Part shown: positions 1 to 9,008 of the stretch, piece by piece | Layout: the number at the start of each line of letters is the position of its first letter | Numbering within the stretch: position 1 is the stretch's first letter | Assembly: GCA_016786865.1 (NCBI GenBank) | Contig: JAEUVE010000011.1 | Location: 1 to 64,000, forward strand | From: Sediminibacterium sp. | GTDB lineage: Bacteria > Bacteroidota > Bacteroidia > Chitinophagales > Chitinophagaceae | Direction: 5' to 3' | Length of the DNA stretch: 64,000 bases | Translations under genes and position numbers: made by a program | Notes under the pieces: model-generated | What the model was told of the DNA's origin: nothing | The model's database searches: none | The model's input: the letters and a program-made list of their open reading frames with translations, nothing else

Positions 1-89
1 TGGCTCATTGGGCAGAAAATCACCAGAACAGTTCTTGCAACTCTTTAACCAAAAATCCGTACCCTATAAAACAGAAAAAAAAACAGATA

Positions 90-482
90 TTGTCTCAAAT
101 TTTAACCCTGTTTTGTCCAAAAATTAAGGGGTCGATACACCCTTACGTCCCCAAAAGTTTTTTATATGGCTGGATGCCCCCGCACCCTACTTTTTTTGTT
201 AAAAAATCGGTTTACGAGCAATATGGGGGCTTTAATCTGAATCTTTTTACGGCAGCGGATTACGAATTGATGCTGCGTTTCTTATACCGATATGGTATTA
301 AGGTTGCATATTTGCAGGAAGTTATGGTGAAAATGCGCACCGGTGGTGCCAGTAACCAGTCGATTCACAACCGAATACTGGCGAATAAAGGGGATCGGAT
401 GGCCTGGAAAATCAATGGTCTGAAACCCTATTGGTTCACTTTGTACGCTAAACCCATCAGAAAAATTACACAATTCATATAG
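90..482 (+). CDS. Glycosyltransferase family 2, C-terminal part (5' incomplete or truncated)
   Basis: This resembles the C-terminal third of a GT-A fold, family 2 glycosyltransferase that would add a sugar to a surface polysaccharide. Visible signatures are [10 protein letters not shown] followed by an acidic [10 protein letters not shown] segment and a VKMRTGG motif, all usual near the end of this family. The reading frame is open to the left edge of the window, but the sequence before about position 140 lacks the expected upstream GT2 segment. The only in-frame start in the window is a TTG at 90. Either the gene begins off-window with an odd insertion, or it is a truncated remnant. It ends one base before gmd, so it belongs to the same sugar/polysaccharide locus. 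The family call is firm; intactness is doubtful. Confidence 0.6.
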   Translation: MSQILTLFCPKIKGSIHPYVPKSFLYGWMPPHPTFFVKKSVYEQYGGFNLNLFTAADYELMLRFLYRYGIKVAYLQEVMVKMRTGGASNQSIHNRILANKGDRMAWKINGLKPYWFTLYAKPIRKITQFI

Positions 483-483
483 A

Positions 484-1593
484 ATGAAGAAAGCATTAAT
501 TACAGGGATTACGGGTCAGGACGGAGCGTATCTGGCTGAGTTTCTGTTGAAGAAAGGCTATGAAGTGCACGGAGTTAAACGTAGGAGTTCCCTGTTCAAT
601 ACCCAGCGGATCGATCATTTTTACGAAGACCCGCATATCCCCGACCGTCACCTGGTACTGCATTATGGTGATCTGACCGACAGCACGAACCTGATCCGGA
701 TTATACAGGAAGTACAACCGGATGAGATTTACAACCTGGGGGCCATGAGCCATGTACACGTGAGCTTTGAGACCCCGGAATATACCGCCAATGCGGATGG
801 TGTTGGTGCTTTGCGGATACTGGAAGCAATTCGTTTGTTGGGACTGACCGCTAAAACCAGGTTTTACCAGGCTTCTACATCTGAACTCTACGGTCTGGTA
901 CAGGCGGTGCCACAGAGTGAAACCACTCCTTTTTACCCCAGAAGTCCATACGCGGTAGCCAAGCTCTATGCGTACTGGATTACAGTAAACTACCGGGAAG
1001 CTTACAATATGTTTGCCTGTAACGGGATCCTTTTTAATCATGAATCTCCGTTGAGAGGAGAAACCTTTGTTACAAGAAAGATCACCCGGGCAGTGGCGAG
1101 GATTGCCCTGGGCTTGCAGGATACCTTGTATTTGGGTAACCTGAATGCACAGCGCGACTGGGGTCATGCGAAGGATTATGTGGAAGGAATGTGGCTGATG
1201 CTCCAGCAGGAAAAGCCCGAGGATTTTGTATTGGCTACCGGAATTACAACCTATATCCGCGACTTTGTAAAAATGGCTTTCGGAGAGATTGGAGTAGAAC
1301 TGGAGTTCACAGGAACTGAGGAAAATGAAATCGGCAAGGTAAAATCAGCCAAGGGCAAATACAAACTGGAAACCGGCAGGGAAGTGATTAAAGTAGATCC
1401 AAGATATTATCGTCCAACAGAAGTGGATCTGCTGATTGGAGATCCGACCAAGGCCAAAACAAAACTGAACTGGCAGCCCAAATATACCCTGGCAGAAATG
1501 GTCCGGGAAATGGTGGCAGCGGATATTGAATTGTTCAAAAGAGAGCAATTGCTGAAAGAGAGTGGATTTACCATAAACAAGGAACATGAATAA
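484..1593 (+). CDS. gmd: GDP-mannose 4,6-dehydratase
   Basis: Converts GDP-D-mannose to GDP-4-keto-6-deoxy-D-mannose, the first step to GDP-L-fucose, in the cytoplasm. The 369-residue length is normal for the family. An NADP-binding GITGQDG loop lies at residues 7-13, STSELYG supplies the catalytic Ser/Thr and Glu, and SPYAVAK carries the Tyr-x3-Lys pair of short-chain dehydrogenases. The segment [15 protein letters not shown] is diagnostic for Gmd. The ATG start at 484 directly follows the glycosyltransferase stop, and the end overlaps fcl by 8 bp, indicating translational coupling. Confident assignment. Confidence 0.96.
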   Translation: MKKALITGITGQDGAYLAEFLLKKGYEVHGVKRRSSLFNTQRIDHFYEDPHIPDRHLVLHYGDLTDSTNLIRIIQEVQPDEIYNLGAMSHVHVSFETPEYTANADGVGALRILEAIRLLGLTAKTRFYQASTSELYGLVQAVPQSETTPFYPRSPYAVAKLYAYWITVNYREAYNMFACNGILFNHESPLRGETFVTRKITRAVARIALGLQDTLYLGNLNAQRDWGHAKDYVEGMWLMLQQEKPEDFVLATGITTYIRDFVKMAFGEIGVELEFTGTEENEIGKVKSAKGKYKLETGREVIKVDPRYYRPTEVDLLIGDPTKAKTKLNWQPKYTLAEMVREMVAADIELFKREQLLKESGFTINKEHE

Positions 1594-2521
1594 GCAGGAT
1601 AAGATATATGTGGCAGGCCACCGCGGAATGGTGGGTAGTGCCATTGTACGAAAGCTGGAACAGGAGGGATATGCGCATATCATTAAAAAAACCTCCGCAG
1701 AGCTGGATCTCAGAAACCAGCAGGCAGTGGCAGATTTTTTTGCAGCTGAAAAGCCGGATTATGTATTTCTGGCGGCTGCTAAAGTAGGAGGTATTGTTGC
1801 CAACAATACGTATAGGGCAGAATTCATTTACGATAATCTCATGATGGAGAGCAATATCATTCATCAGAGTTATGTGAATGGGGTAAAGAAATTGTTGTTC
1901 CTCGGCTCCTCCTGTATTTATCCCAAACTGGCTCCACAACCGTTGAAAGAGGAATACCTGTTGAGCGGGTATCTCGAAGAAACCAATCAACCCTATGCAA
2001 TTGCCAAGATTGCGGGGATAGAACTTTGTGACAGTTACCGCGCGCAGTATGGTTGTAATTATATATCGGCCATGCCGACCAATCTCTATGGCCCCAACGA
2101 CAACTATGATCTGGAGAAAAGCCATGTATTGCCTGCAATGCTCCGCAAATTCATAACAGCCAAAAGAACGCATGCGCCTACTGTAACCATCTGGGGTACA
2201 GGCACACCTAAAAGAGAGTTTCTGCACGTGGATGATCTGGCCGAAGCCTGTCTTTACCTGATGCAGACCTACAATGAAAAAGGGCTGGTAAACATCGGAA
2301 CGGGTACAGATGTAACCATTCTGGAACTGGCAGAACTGATCAGGCAGATTACCGGTTACCAGGGTGAAATTGTGCTGGATGCTGCCAAACCGGACGGAAC
2401 ACCCAGAAAGCTGATGGATGTGAGCAAGCTTTCAGCCGCGGGCTGGAGGGCCAAAATTGATTTGAAAACCGGTATAGAGATGGTCTATGATCTGGTGAAG
2501 GACGAGCCATGGGGTGCTTAA
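1586..2521 (+). CDS. fcl: GDP-L-fucose synthase
   Basis: Epimerises and reduces the Gmd product to GDP-L-fucose using NADPH. The protein has 311 residues. The N-terminal GHRGMVGSA is the variant dinucleotide-binding loop of this family, SSCIYP carries the active-site Ser and Cys, and YAIAK provides Tyr-x3-Lys. The ATG at 1586 lies inside the end of gmd, 8 bp before its stop. Together gmd and fcl make the complete GDP-mannose to GDP-fucose branch, so the adjacent glycosyltransferase could be a fucosyl or related sugar transferase; that last step is inference. Confidence 0.95.
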   Translation: MNKQDKIYVAGHRGMVGSAIVRKLEQEGYAHIIKKTSAELDLRNQQAVADFFAAEKPDYVFLAAAKVGGIVANNTYRAEFIYDNLMMESNIIHQSYVNGVKKLLFLGSSCIYPKLAPQPLKEEYLLSGYLEETNQPYAIAKIAGIELCDSYRAQYGCNYISAMPTNLYGPNDNYDLEKSHVLPAMLRKFITAKRTHAPTVTIWGTGTPKREFLHVDDLAEACLYLMQTYNEKGLVNIGTGTDVTILELAELIRQITGYQGEIVLDAAKPDGTPRKLMDVSKLSAAGWRAKIDLKTGIEMVYDLVKDEPWGA

Positions 2522-2551
2522 ATCAGATTTCGGGCAGGAATCTATAATCGA

Positions 2552-2559
2552 TAAATTTG
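2552..2559 (+). promoter_or_regulatory. Candidate -7 promoter box (TAAATTTG) before rfbB
   Basis: Matches the Bacteroidota -7 consensus TAnnTTTG and sits 20 bp before the chosen rfbB start. A loose -33 like TTTC lies about 20 bp upstream. It would give the dTDP-sugar genes their own transcript, starting inside the short gap after fcl. Confidence 0.45.
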
Positions 2560-2579
2560 CAGAACGATATCCAATTTAT

Positions 2580-3635
2580 ATGAGTAAAAAAATTATGATC
2601 ACAGGCGGTGCTGGTTTCATTGGATCGCATGTTGTTCGCCTCTTTGTAAACAAATATCCGGAGTATACCATTATCAACCTCGATGCACTTACTTACGCAG
2701 GCAACCTGGAGAATCTGAAAGATATAGATACTAAACCCAATTATCATTTTGAAAAGGTGAATATCCTGGATGTAAAAGGATTGGAGGAAGTGTTCGATAA
2801 GTACCAGGTAACCGATGTTATTCACCTGGCAGCAGAATCTCATGTGGATCGTTCAATCGTGTCTCCGATGGATTTTGTTTATACCAATATCATCGGAACC
2901 GTGAATCTGCTGAACGTGGCAAGAGCCAAGTGGGGACCGGATTACAACAATAATCGCTTCTATCATATCTCTACGGATGAAGTGTATGGAAGCCTGGGTG
3001 ATACCGGATTGTTTACAGAAAAAACACCGTATGATCCCAATTCACCCTATTCTGCGAGTAAGGCAAGCTCCGATCATTTTGTGAGGGCTTATGGGGAAAC
3101 CTATCACATGCAAACAGTGGTATCCAACTGTTCCAACAACTATGGTCCATATCATTTTCCTGAGAAACTGATTCCGCTGTTCATCCATAACATCATCCAG
3201 GAAAAACCGTTGCCTGTGTATGGAGACGGCTTATATACCAGAGACTGGCTGTATGTAAAAGACCATGCATTGGCAATCGATCTGGTTTTTCATAAAGGGG
3301 TGACTGGCGAAACCTACAATATCGGAGGGTTCAACGAATGGAAAAATATTGATCTGGTGAAATTACTGTGCAAGCAGATGGATCAAAAATTAGGACGGAC
3401 AGAAGGGCACAGCGAAAAGCTGATCACTTATATTAAAGACAGGCCGGGTCACGACAGAAGGTATGCCATTGATGCAAGTAAGATCAACCGGGAACTGGGC
3501 TGGAAACCTACAGTAACATTTGAACAGGGCCTGAGTGAAACCATCGACTGGTTTCTCAATAACCAGGAATGGCTGCAGAATGTTACCAGCGGAAATTACC
3601 AGCACTATTATGAATCCATGTACCACAACAGATAA
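2580..3635 (+). CDS. rfbB: dTDP-glucose 4,6-dehydratase
   Basis: Converts dTDP-D-glucose to dTDP-4-keto-6-deoxy-D-glucose, the entry step to dTDP-rhamnose and other 6-deoxyhexoses. The start is placed at the ATG at 2580, because it puts the GGAGFIGSH NAD-binding loop at residue 8. A longer in-frame extension from 2514 would overlap fcl and add 22 residues with no family resemblance. STDEVYG and YSASKASSD hold the catalytic Thr-Asp-Glu and Tyr-x3-Lys residues. The length of 351 is standard. rfbC and rfbA follow; rfbD, needed for dTDP-rhamnose, is not in the window. Confidence 0.95.
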   Translation: MSKKIMITGGAGFIGSHVVRLFVNKYPEYTIINLDALTYAGNLENLKDIDTKPNYHFEKVNILDVKGLEEVFDKYQVTDVIHLAAESHVDRSIVSPMDFVYTNIIGTVNLLNVARAKWGPDYNNNRFYHISTDEVYGSLGDTGLFTEKTPYDPNSPYSASKASSDHFVRAYGETYHMQTVVSNCSNNYGPYHFPEKLIPLFIHNIIQEKPLPVYGDGLYTRDWLYVKDHALAIDLVFHKGVTGETYNIGGFNEWKNIDLVKLLCKQMDQKLGRTEGHSEKLITYIKDRPGHDRRYAIDASKINRELGWKPTVTFEQGLSETIDWFLNNQEWLQNVTSGNYQHYYESMYHNR

Positions 3636-3638
3636 GCA

Positions 3639-4196
3639 ATGCGCGTAGAGGAGACCAGTTTGCAGGGATGTTTTATTATCCATGATACTTTTTTCGGAGA
3701 CAGCCGGGGATATTTTTTTGAAAGCTTCAACCGCAGAACCTTTTTAGAAAAAACTGGCCTGGAGGTGGACTTTGTTCAAGACAACCAGTCCAGTTCACAA
3801 AAAGGAGTATTACGTGGATTGCATTTTCAGCATGGGGAGCATGCGCAGGCAAAACTTGTTCGTGTTCTGAAAGGAAAAGTGCTGGACATTGCCGTAGACC
3901 TTCGTCGCAATTCTGCCACTTTTGGCAAGCATGTAGCTGTTGAGCTTTCGGACGAAAGTCATACTCAGTTTTATGTGCCTCGTGGTTTTGCCCATGGATT
4001 TGTGGTGCTGAGTGAGGAGGCCACATTCTTCTATAAATGCGATAATTATTACAACAAGGCATCGGAGGGAGGAATCATCTACAACGATCCGGATTTAGGA
4101 ATCGACTGGAAAATGAATCCTGCGGAATTGCTTCTGTCCGATAAGGACCGGGTATTGCCTCCGTTAAAAGATATTGTGCATACGCTCCAGTTTTAA
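3639..4196 (+). CDS. rfbC: dTDP-4-dehydrorhamnose 3,5-epimerase
   Basis: A cupin-fold epimerase acting on dTDP-4-keto-6-deoxy-D-glucose to give the L-rhamno form. The 185-residue length matches RmlC. The motif KGVLRGLHFQ contains the catalytic His, and FYVPRGFAHGF is the conserved strand lining the active site. It starts 3 bases after the rfbB stop, so it is co-transcribed with it. Some relatives are 3-epimerases or isomerases for other deoxysugars, so the exact product depends on the missing downstream enzyme. Confidence 0.92.
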   Translation: MRVEETSLQGCFIIHDTFFGDSRGYFFESFNRRTFLEKTGLEVDFVQDNQSSSQKGVLRGLHFQHGEHAQAKLVRVLKGKVLDIAVDLRRNSATFGKHVAVELSDESHTQFYVPRGFAHGFVVLSEEATFFYKCDNYYNKASEGGIIYNDPDLGIDWKMNPAELLLSDKDRVLPPLKDIVHTLQF

Positions 4197-4214
4197 CCAT
4201 CCAAAATCCAATAT

Positions 4215-5078
4215 ATGAAAGGGATCATATTAGCAGGCGGTTCAGGAACAAGGTTGTATCCGATTACCAAGGGGATCAGTAAGCAGCTGATGCCGGTTTA
4301 CGACAAACCAATGATTTATTATCCCCTCTCTGTATTGATGCTTGCAGGGATTAAAGATATTTTGTTTATCACTACACCCCAGGATGCGGACCAGTTTAAA
4401 CGACTGCTGGGGGATGGACATGAAATTGGCTGTAATTTTTCTTATGAAGTACAGCATGAACCCAATGGCCTTGCACAGGCTTTTGTAATTGGAGAAAAAT
4501 TCATCGGCAAAGAGAAGGTATGCCTGATCCTGGGGGACAATATTTTTTACGGGGCAGGTTTTAGTAAGCTGGTACAGTCTTTCAACAACGTGGAAGGAGC
4601 AGCTGTTTTTGCCTATGAAGTAAATGACCCGGAGCGGTATGGTGTGGTTGAGTTTGATGAAAATCAGAAAGCCATTTCCATTGAGGAAAAGCCCAAGAAT
4701 CCCAAATCCAGCTACGCGGTTCCCGGACTCTATTTTTATGACAACACCGTGGTGGAAATTGCCAAAAACATTCAGCCATCTCCGCGGGGAGAGTACGAAA
4801 TAACGGATGTGAACCGGGTATATTTGGAAAAAGGACTCCTTAAAGTAGGGATCATGAACAGGGGAACGGCCTGGCTGGATACCGGAACCTTCGATTCTTT
4901 TGCCGACGCCTGTGAGTTTGTTCGGGTAATCGAAAAGCGCCAGAGCCAGAAAGTGGGCTGTATAGAGGAAGTAGCTTACCGGATGGGCTTTATCAACAGG
5001 GAGCAGCTGATGGACCTTGCCGACAAGTATGCCAAAAGCGGTTATGGGGAGTACCTGCGCAGGCTGAAACTGAAATAA
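4215..5078 (+). CDS. rfbA: Glucose-1-phosphate thymidylyltransferase
   Basis: Joins dTTP and glucose-1-phosphate to dTDP-glucose, the substrate of RfbB. The 287-residue protein has the [11 protein letters not shown] nucleotide-binding signature at the N-terminus, GDNIFYG with the metal-binding Asp, GEYEITDVN, and WLDTGTFDS near the C-terminus, all diagnostic of RmlA. It is the last gene of the polysaccharide-precursor run; a hairpin with a T-tract follows about 30 bp later. Confidence 0.95.
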   Translation: MKGIILAGGSGTRLYPITKGISKQLMPVYDKPMIYYPLSVLMLAGIKDILFITTPQDADQFKRLLGDGHEIGCNFSYEVQHEPNGLAQAFVIGEKFIGKEKVCLILGDNIFYGAGFSKLVQSFNNVEGAAVFAYEVNDPERYGVVEFDENQKAISIEEKPKNPKSSYAVPGLYFYDNTVVEIAKNIQPSPRGEYEITDVNRVYLEKGLLKVGIMNRGTAWLDTGTFDSFADACEFVRVIEKRQSQKVGCIEEVAYRMGFINREQLMDLADKYAKSGYGEYLRRLKLK

Positions 5079-5081
5079 TCT

Positions 5082-5089
5082 TAGATTTG
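5082..5089 (+). promoter_or_regulatory. Candidate -7 promoter box (TAGATTTG) before the carH-like gene
   Basis: Fits TAnnTTTG and begins 3 bp after the rfbA stop. Transcription from here would give a leader of about 40 nt for the MerR-family gene, and that leader would contain the hairpin at 5110-5136. No convincing -33 element was seen. Confidence 0.4.
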
Positions 5090-5109
5090 CTAAACTTTTT
5101 AATTGCAAG

Positions 5110-5136
5110 GCTGTTCTAATTGGAACAGCTTTTTTA
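5110..5136 (+). terminator. Rho-independent terminator or leader hairpin after rfbA
   Basis: GCTGTTC and GAACAGC form a 7-bp stem around a 6-nt loop, followed by six T. It is placed to end the rfb transcript but lies only a few bases before the ATG of the next gene, so it would also fold in the leader of any transcript from the 5082 box. Confidence 0.7.
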
Positions 5137-5138
5137 TT

Positions 5139-6017
5139 ATGCACGCTTTTACCATCAAGGATCTGGAGAATCTCTCCGGTATTAAGGCCCATACCATCCG
5201 TATCTGGGAACAGCGCTATTCTTTGCTTAACCCGCAACGGACCGACACCAATATTCGTTATTATACCAATGCCGAACTGCAGAAAGTATTGAACATTGCC
5301 CTGCTGAACAAGTACGGATTCAAAATTTCTCATATAGATAAAATGACCCCTGAGGTAATGAAGGAGAAAATCCTTTCCCTCTCTCAGGTGCAGGCACAGC
5401 AGGAGCGGCTGGTAAACGAGCTGATTGGAGCGATGGTAGATTTAAAAATGGATGTATTTGAAGAGAAAATCGATGATTATATAGCTTCAAAGGGGATTGA
5501 AAAAGCCATTATACAGATCATTTTTCCTTTTTTGGAGCGGATCGGAATTCTTTGGCTCACCAACCATATCAATCCCGGACAGGAACACCTGGTAACCAAT
5601 ATTATCCGTCAGAAGCTGATTGTTGGCATCAATTCCGTCCGCGTAAAACAGGATCCTGAAAACAGTGTTTTGCTTTTTTTACCCGAAGGAGAGCACCACG
5701 AAATGGGGCTTCTTTTCACCAGCTTCCTGCTAAAAAGCAGGGGGATCAAGGTTATTTATGTGGGTGCCAATGCCCCTTTAAAGGATATTGAGTTTATTGC
5801 CAGGCATACCAAGCCGGCCTTTTTATATTCTCACCTTACCTCGGTTGGCAATAATTTCAACCTCGAAAAGTTCCTTGTACAGGTTTACAACCGGATGCCG
5901 GATATACAATTAGTTGTTTCCGGAACCCTGGTTCAGCAGTACAAAAAGCAGGTTCCTGCCAATGTTTCGCTGAAAAAATCCCTGTCTGAAGTAATGGAGT
6001 ACATCGCCAGCCTCTAG
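5139..6017 (+). CDS. CarH/LitR-like MerR-family regulator with B12-binding domain
   Basis: A 292-residue regulator. Residues 4-70 form a MerR winged helix-turn-helix (FTIKDLENLSGI, RIWEQRY). A helical bundle and a Rossmann-like cobalamin domain follow. Three hallmarks of AdoCbl-dependent photoreceptors are visible: W139-x9-E149-H150 (the cap over the cofactor), E185-x-H187-x2-G190 (lower-ligand His motif), and S-x-L at 231-233; the final GG pair of the motif is GT here. In the known CarH family, dark AdoCbl tetramers repress carotenoid genes and light releases them. Position next to the carotenoid operon supports the same role here. The start is placed at the ATG at 5139; an upstream in-frame TTG would read through the terminator hairpin. 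Confidence 0.87.
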   Translation: MHAFTIKDLENLSGIKAHTIRIWEQRYSLLNPQRTDTNIRYYTNAELQKVLNIALLNKYGFKISHIDKMTPEVMKEKILSLSQVQAQQERLVNELIGAMVDLKMDVFEEKIDDYIASKGIEKAIIQIIFPFLERIGILWLTNHINPGQEHLVTNIIRQKLIVGINSVRVKQDPENSVLLFLPEGEHHEMGLLFTSFLLKSRGIKVIYVGANAPLKDIEFIARHTKPAFLYSHLTSVGNNFNLEKFLVQVYNRMPDIQLVVSGTLVQQYKKQVPANVSLKKSLSEVMEYIASL

Positions 6018-6034
6018 ATACCCCCCCCTTTTTA

Positions 6035-6123
6035 TTGTTTAATCTTTAATAATTAATGTTTAAACAAAAATTTGTCTGCTTCAGAATATTTTGTTTAACT
6101 TTGAATAAATAAAAATTAAACAA
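6035..6123 (+). promoter_or_regulatory. Carotenoid-operon promoter with four TGTTTAA operator-like motifs
   Basis: A -33 like TTTG (6071-6074) and a -7 box TAACTTTG (6096-6103) with 21 bp between form a good Bacteroidota promoter ending 21 bp before the sigma-factor ATG. Around it lie TTGTTTAAT (6035-6043), palindromic TGTTTAAACA (6057-6066), TTGTTTAAC overlapping the -7 box (6091-6099), and the inverted copy ATTAAACAA (6115-6123). The repeat spacing and overlap with the promoter suggest binding sites for the adjacent MerR-family regulator; that pairing is inference. Confidence 0.6.
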
Positions 6124-6124
6124 G

Positions 6125-6625
6125 ATGGCTGCGATTGACTTTAACCAGATGTTGCTGAACAATGCCGAATTTTTGAAACCCTTTGCTGCTACGCTTACCC
6201 GTGATCAGGAAGCTGCAAAAGATTTGTATCAGGAAACCCTGTTCAGGGCCTTGTCTAACAAGGATAAATACAACGCAGGTACCAATATCAAAGCATGGTT
6301 GTACACGATCATGCGCAATATTTTTATCAATAATTACAGGAGAAAAGCCAAGCAATCCACTATTTTCGACAGTACCCCCAACGAATACTTACTGAACCTG
6401 AATCAGGGTGCTGTTGCCAACGATGCTGTTGCGAATATGAATCTGAAAGAGGTAAAGCAGGCCATTCATAATTTACCGGAGATTTTTAAAAACCCATTTC
6501 TGCTTTATTTTGATGGGTACAAATACCATGAAATAGCCGAAATGCTCGATGAGCCGCTCGGAACCATTAAAAGTAGAATTCATTTTGCCCGAAAGTTGTT
6601 GAAATCACATGTACAAAGATTCTAA
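6125..6625 (+). CDS. ECF-type RNA polymerase sigma factor of the carotenoid cluster
   Basis: A 166-residue group 4 sigma factor with region 2 (QEAAKDLYQETLFRAL, NIKAWLYTIMRN) and region 4 (FKNPFLLYFDGYKYHEIAEML, GTIKSRIHFARK), but no region 3. It would direct RNA polymerase to its own set of promoters. No anti-sigma gene is adjacent; control may instead lie with the upstream B12-binding MerR regulator at the promoter between them. The 3' end overlaps crtI by 17 bp, so it is the first gene of the pigment operon. Whether its regulon includes the crt genes cannot be told from sequence. Confidence 0.88.
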   Translation: MAAIDFNQMLLNNAEFLKPFAATLTRDQEAAKDLYQETLFRALSNKDKYNAGTNIKAWLYTIMRNIFINNYRRKAKQSTIFDSTPNEYLLNLNQGAVANDAVANMNLKEVKQAIHNLPEIFKNPFLLYFDGYKYHEIAEMLDEPLGTIKSRIHFARKLLKSHVQRF

Positions 6626-8120
6626 GAAAAAAGCAGTAGTTATTGGCAGCGGATTTGCAGGCATTTCTGTAGCCAGTTTTTTGGCCAAATCGGGCTGGGA
6701 CGTAACCGTTCTGGAAAAACAATCCACGCCCGGCGGAAGAGCCAGACAGTATTCCGAATCGGGCTTTACGTTCGATATGGGACCAAGTTGGTACTGGATG
6801 CCGGAAGTGTTTGAACGGTATTTTCAGCAGTTTGGAAAAAAAGTTTCTGATTACTATGCACTCAAGAGGCTGGATCCTTCTTACCGGGTCTACTGGTCAG
6901 AAGGCTTTACGGATATCCCCGCAAATTATGAGGCTTTCAAAGCTATGTTTGAACAAATAGAACCGGGCAGTGGTGAAAAACTGGACCAGTTTATGCAGGA
7001 GGCCGAGTACAAATACAAGGTTGGGATCAACGATCTGGTGTACCGACCAGGGCAGTCTGTAACGGAATACCTCGATTGGGATTTGATCAAGGGTGTGTTT
7101 AAACTGGATGTGTTCAACTCCATGAAAAACCATGTTTCCCGTCACTTCAAAAATCCCAAACTGATTGAGTTGATGGAATTTCCGGTATTGTTTCTGGGGG
7201 CGCTTCCCGAAAAAACGCCGGCGCTATACAGCCTCATGAACTATGCCGATATCAAGGGTGGTACCTGGTATCCGGAGAATGGCATGTTCAGTATCGTGAA
7301 AGCCATGTATGACCTTGCAGTTAGCATAGGAGTCAGGTTTCATTTTAATCAGGACGTACAGCATATAGCTGTTCAAAACGGAAAAGCAACCGGAGTAGAA
7401 TCTTTGGAGTTGGTCAACGGTCAGTCCAATCCACAGCATTTTGATGCGGATGTGGTGGTTGGCGGTGCAGACTACCACCATGTGGAAACCAAATTGCTCG
7501 ACCAGGCCTATCAAAGTTATTCTGCCGCTTATTGGGAAAAGAGAGTGATGGCGCCGAGTTGTATTCTGTACTATGTTGGCCTGAATAAAAAATTAAAAGG
7601 TGTTTTACACCATTCCCTGTTTTTTGATTCCTCCTTTGCCGTTCACGGCAAAGAAATCTATACCACCAAAGAGTGGCCTTCTGATCCCTTGTTTTATGTG
7701 AGCGTTCCATCAGTTACAGATGATACTGTAGCACCTGAAGGTTGTGAAAATCTCTGCCTGCTGATACCGGTTGCGGCCGGCCTTACCGGTGATACGGAAA
7801 CCCTGCGGAACCATTATTTTGAAATGATTATCCGAAGAATGGAAAAGCTGACGGGTCAATCAATTCTGGATGCTGTGATTTATAAAAAATCCTTTGCGTA
7901 CAGCGACTTTATGAGTCAATACAATGCTTTTAAAGGAAATGCTTATGGTTTGGCGAACACTTTGCTGCAAACAGGTGTTCTTAAACCTTCGTGCAGAAGT
8001 AAGAAAGTGAGTAACCTGTTTTATACGGGCCAGCTTACGGTTCCGGGTCCGGGAGTTCCTCCCAGCCTGATCAGTGGAGAGGTGGTTGCCAAGGAAATCG
8101 GGAAAGCTTTCGGACTATAG
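6609..8120 (+). CDS. crtI: Phytoene desaturase (CrtI type)
   Basis: An FAD-dependent desaturase that inserts double bonds into phytoene to give lycopene, acting at the membrane. The 503-residue protein opens with a GSGFAGIS dinucleotide-binding loop near residue 12 and LEKQSTPGGRAR. FDMGPSWYWMPE is typical of bacterial CrtI, and the C-terminal FYTGQLTVPGPGVPPSLISG is the bacterial carotenoid desaturase signature. The start lies inside the sigma-factor gene, and crtB follows after 35 bp. A second desaturase-like gene lies at 9506; this one is the better phytoene desaturase because it pairs with crtB. Confidence 0.92.
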   Translation: MYKDSKKKAVVIGSGFAGISVASFLAKSGWDVTVLEKQSTPGGRARQYSESGFTFDMGPSWYWMPEVFERYFQQFGKKVSDYYALKRLDPSYRVYWSEGFTDIPANYEAFKAMFEQIEPGSGEKLDQFMQEAEYKYKVGINDLVYRPGQSVTEYLDWDLIKGVFKLDVFNSMKNHVSRHFKNPKLIELMEFPVLFLGALPEKTPALYSLMNYADIKGGTWYPENGMFSIVKAMYDLAVSIGVRFHFNQDVQHIAVQNGKATGVESLELVNGQSNPQHFDADVVVGGADYHHVETKLLDQAYQSYSAAYWEKRVMAPSCILYYVGLNKKLKGVLHHSLFFDSSFAVHGKEIYTTKEWPSDPLFYVSVPSVTDDTVAPEGCENLCLLIPVAAGLTGDTETLRNHYFEMIIRRMEKLTGQSILDAVIYKKSFAYSDFMSQYNAFKGNAYGLANTLLQTGVLKPSCRSKKVSNLFYTGQLTVPGPGVPPSLISGEVVAKEIGKAFGL

Positions 8121-8155
8121 CGCACATTGTATATATTTAAAATGCAAAATCAGCT

Positions 8156-8992
8156 ATGCTAAATATTTTTCATGAAGTTAGTCAGGAGTGCAGTAAAGTA
8201 ACTACCGAGAGGTACAGTACGAGTTTCTTCTCTTCTATTCGCCTACTGCACAAAGACCTTCGGACCCCCATTTTTAATATTTATGGTTTTGTTCGGTTTG
8301 CGGATGAAATTGTAGATACGTTTCACGGGCATGATAAAGAGGTATTGCTGAGTGAGTTTAAGGAAGCTACCTGGCAGGCCATTGAACGTAAGATCAGCCT
8401 GAATCCTATTTTGCACAGCTTTCAGTTAACAGTAAATCAATACCATATTGATCACCAGCTTATTGAGGCATTCATGCACAGCATGGAAATGGATTTGAGC
8501 AAAAAGAATTACGATCGTGCCGGTTACGAAGAATATATTTATGGAAGTGCAGAAGTAGTAGGCCTGATGTGTTTGGCGGTATTCTGCGACGGGCACAAAG
8601 AAACCTACGAAAAATTGAAGCCGGCTGCAAGAAGTCTGGGAGCCGCCTTTCAGAAAGTTAATTTTCTGAGAGACGTAAAGGCAGATTATGAACACCTGGA
8701 CAGATTGTATTTCCCCGGCTGTGATTTCAGCAACTTTGGTCCTGAAGATAAAGCCATGATCGAGGCAGATATCCAACAGGATTTTGACCATGCTTATGAA
8801 GGCATCATTCATCTGCCACTGAAGTCGAGATTTGGGGTATATGTTGCGTATAAGTATTACCTTTCTTTATTTAAGAAAATTAAAAAGGTACAACCACAGC
8901 GGATACTGAATGAACGTGTCAGAATTCCTGACTACGGGAAAATGCTGATCCTGGCAAAAGCGGGAATAAGAAGTCAGTTTAATTTGTTATAG
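8156..8992 (+). CDS. crtB: Phytoene synthase
   Basis: Condenses two geranylgeranyl diphosphates head to head into phytoene. The 278-residue squalene/phytoene synthase fold shows the first aspartate-rich motif in RFADEIVDTF and the second in NFLRDVKADYEHLDRLYFP, which bind Mg-diphosphate. SLGAAFQKVNFLRD is typical of CrtB rather than squalene synthase. A weak TATATTTA box just upstream could give an internal start. No GGPP synthase gene (crtE) is in the cluster, so its substrate must be made by an enzyme encoded elsewhere. Confidence 0.93.
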   Translation: MLNIFHEVSQECSKVTTERYSTSFFSSIRLLHKDLRTPIFNIYGFVRFADEIVDTFHGHDKEVLLSEFKEATWQAIERKISLNPILHSFQLTVNQYHIDHQLIEAFMHSMEMDLSKKNYDRAGYEEYIYGSAEVVGLMCLAVFCDGHKETYEKLKPAARSLGAAFQKVNFLRDVKADYEHLDRLYFPGCDFSNFGPEDKAMIEADIQQDFDHAYEGIIHLPLKSRFGVYVAYKYYLSLFKKIKKVQPQRILNERVRIPDYGKMLILAKAGIRSQFNLL

Positions 8993-9008
8993 CACATCAA
9001 ACGTACAT

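Noticed and set aside
496..1167. 223-residue antisense frame opposite gmd
   Set aside because: Codon-shadow of gmd with no family likeness or promoter.
4242..5333. Long antisense open frame opposite rfbA
   Set aside because: Lies wholly across rfbA and the start of the regulator gene, has no recognisable domain, and rfbA is a certain gene.
5139..6017. Classical metal-sensing MerR regulator
   Set aside because: No C-terminal metal-binding cysteines; a cobalamin-domain signature is present instead.
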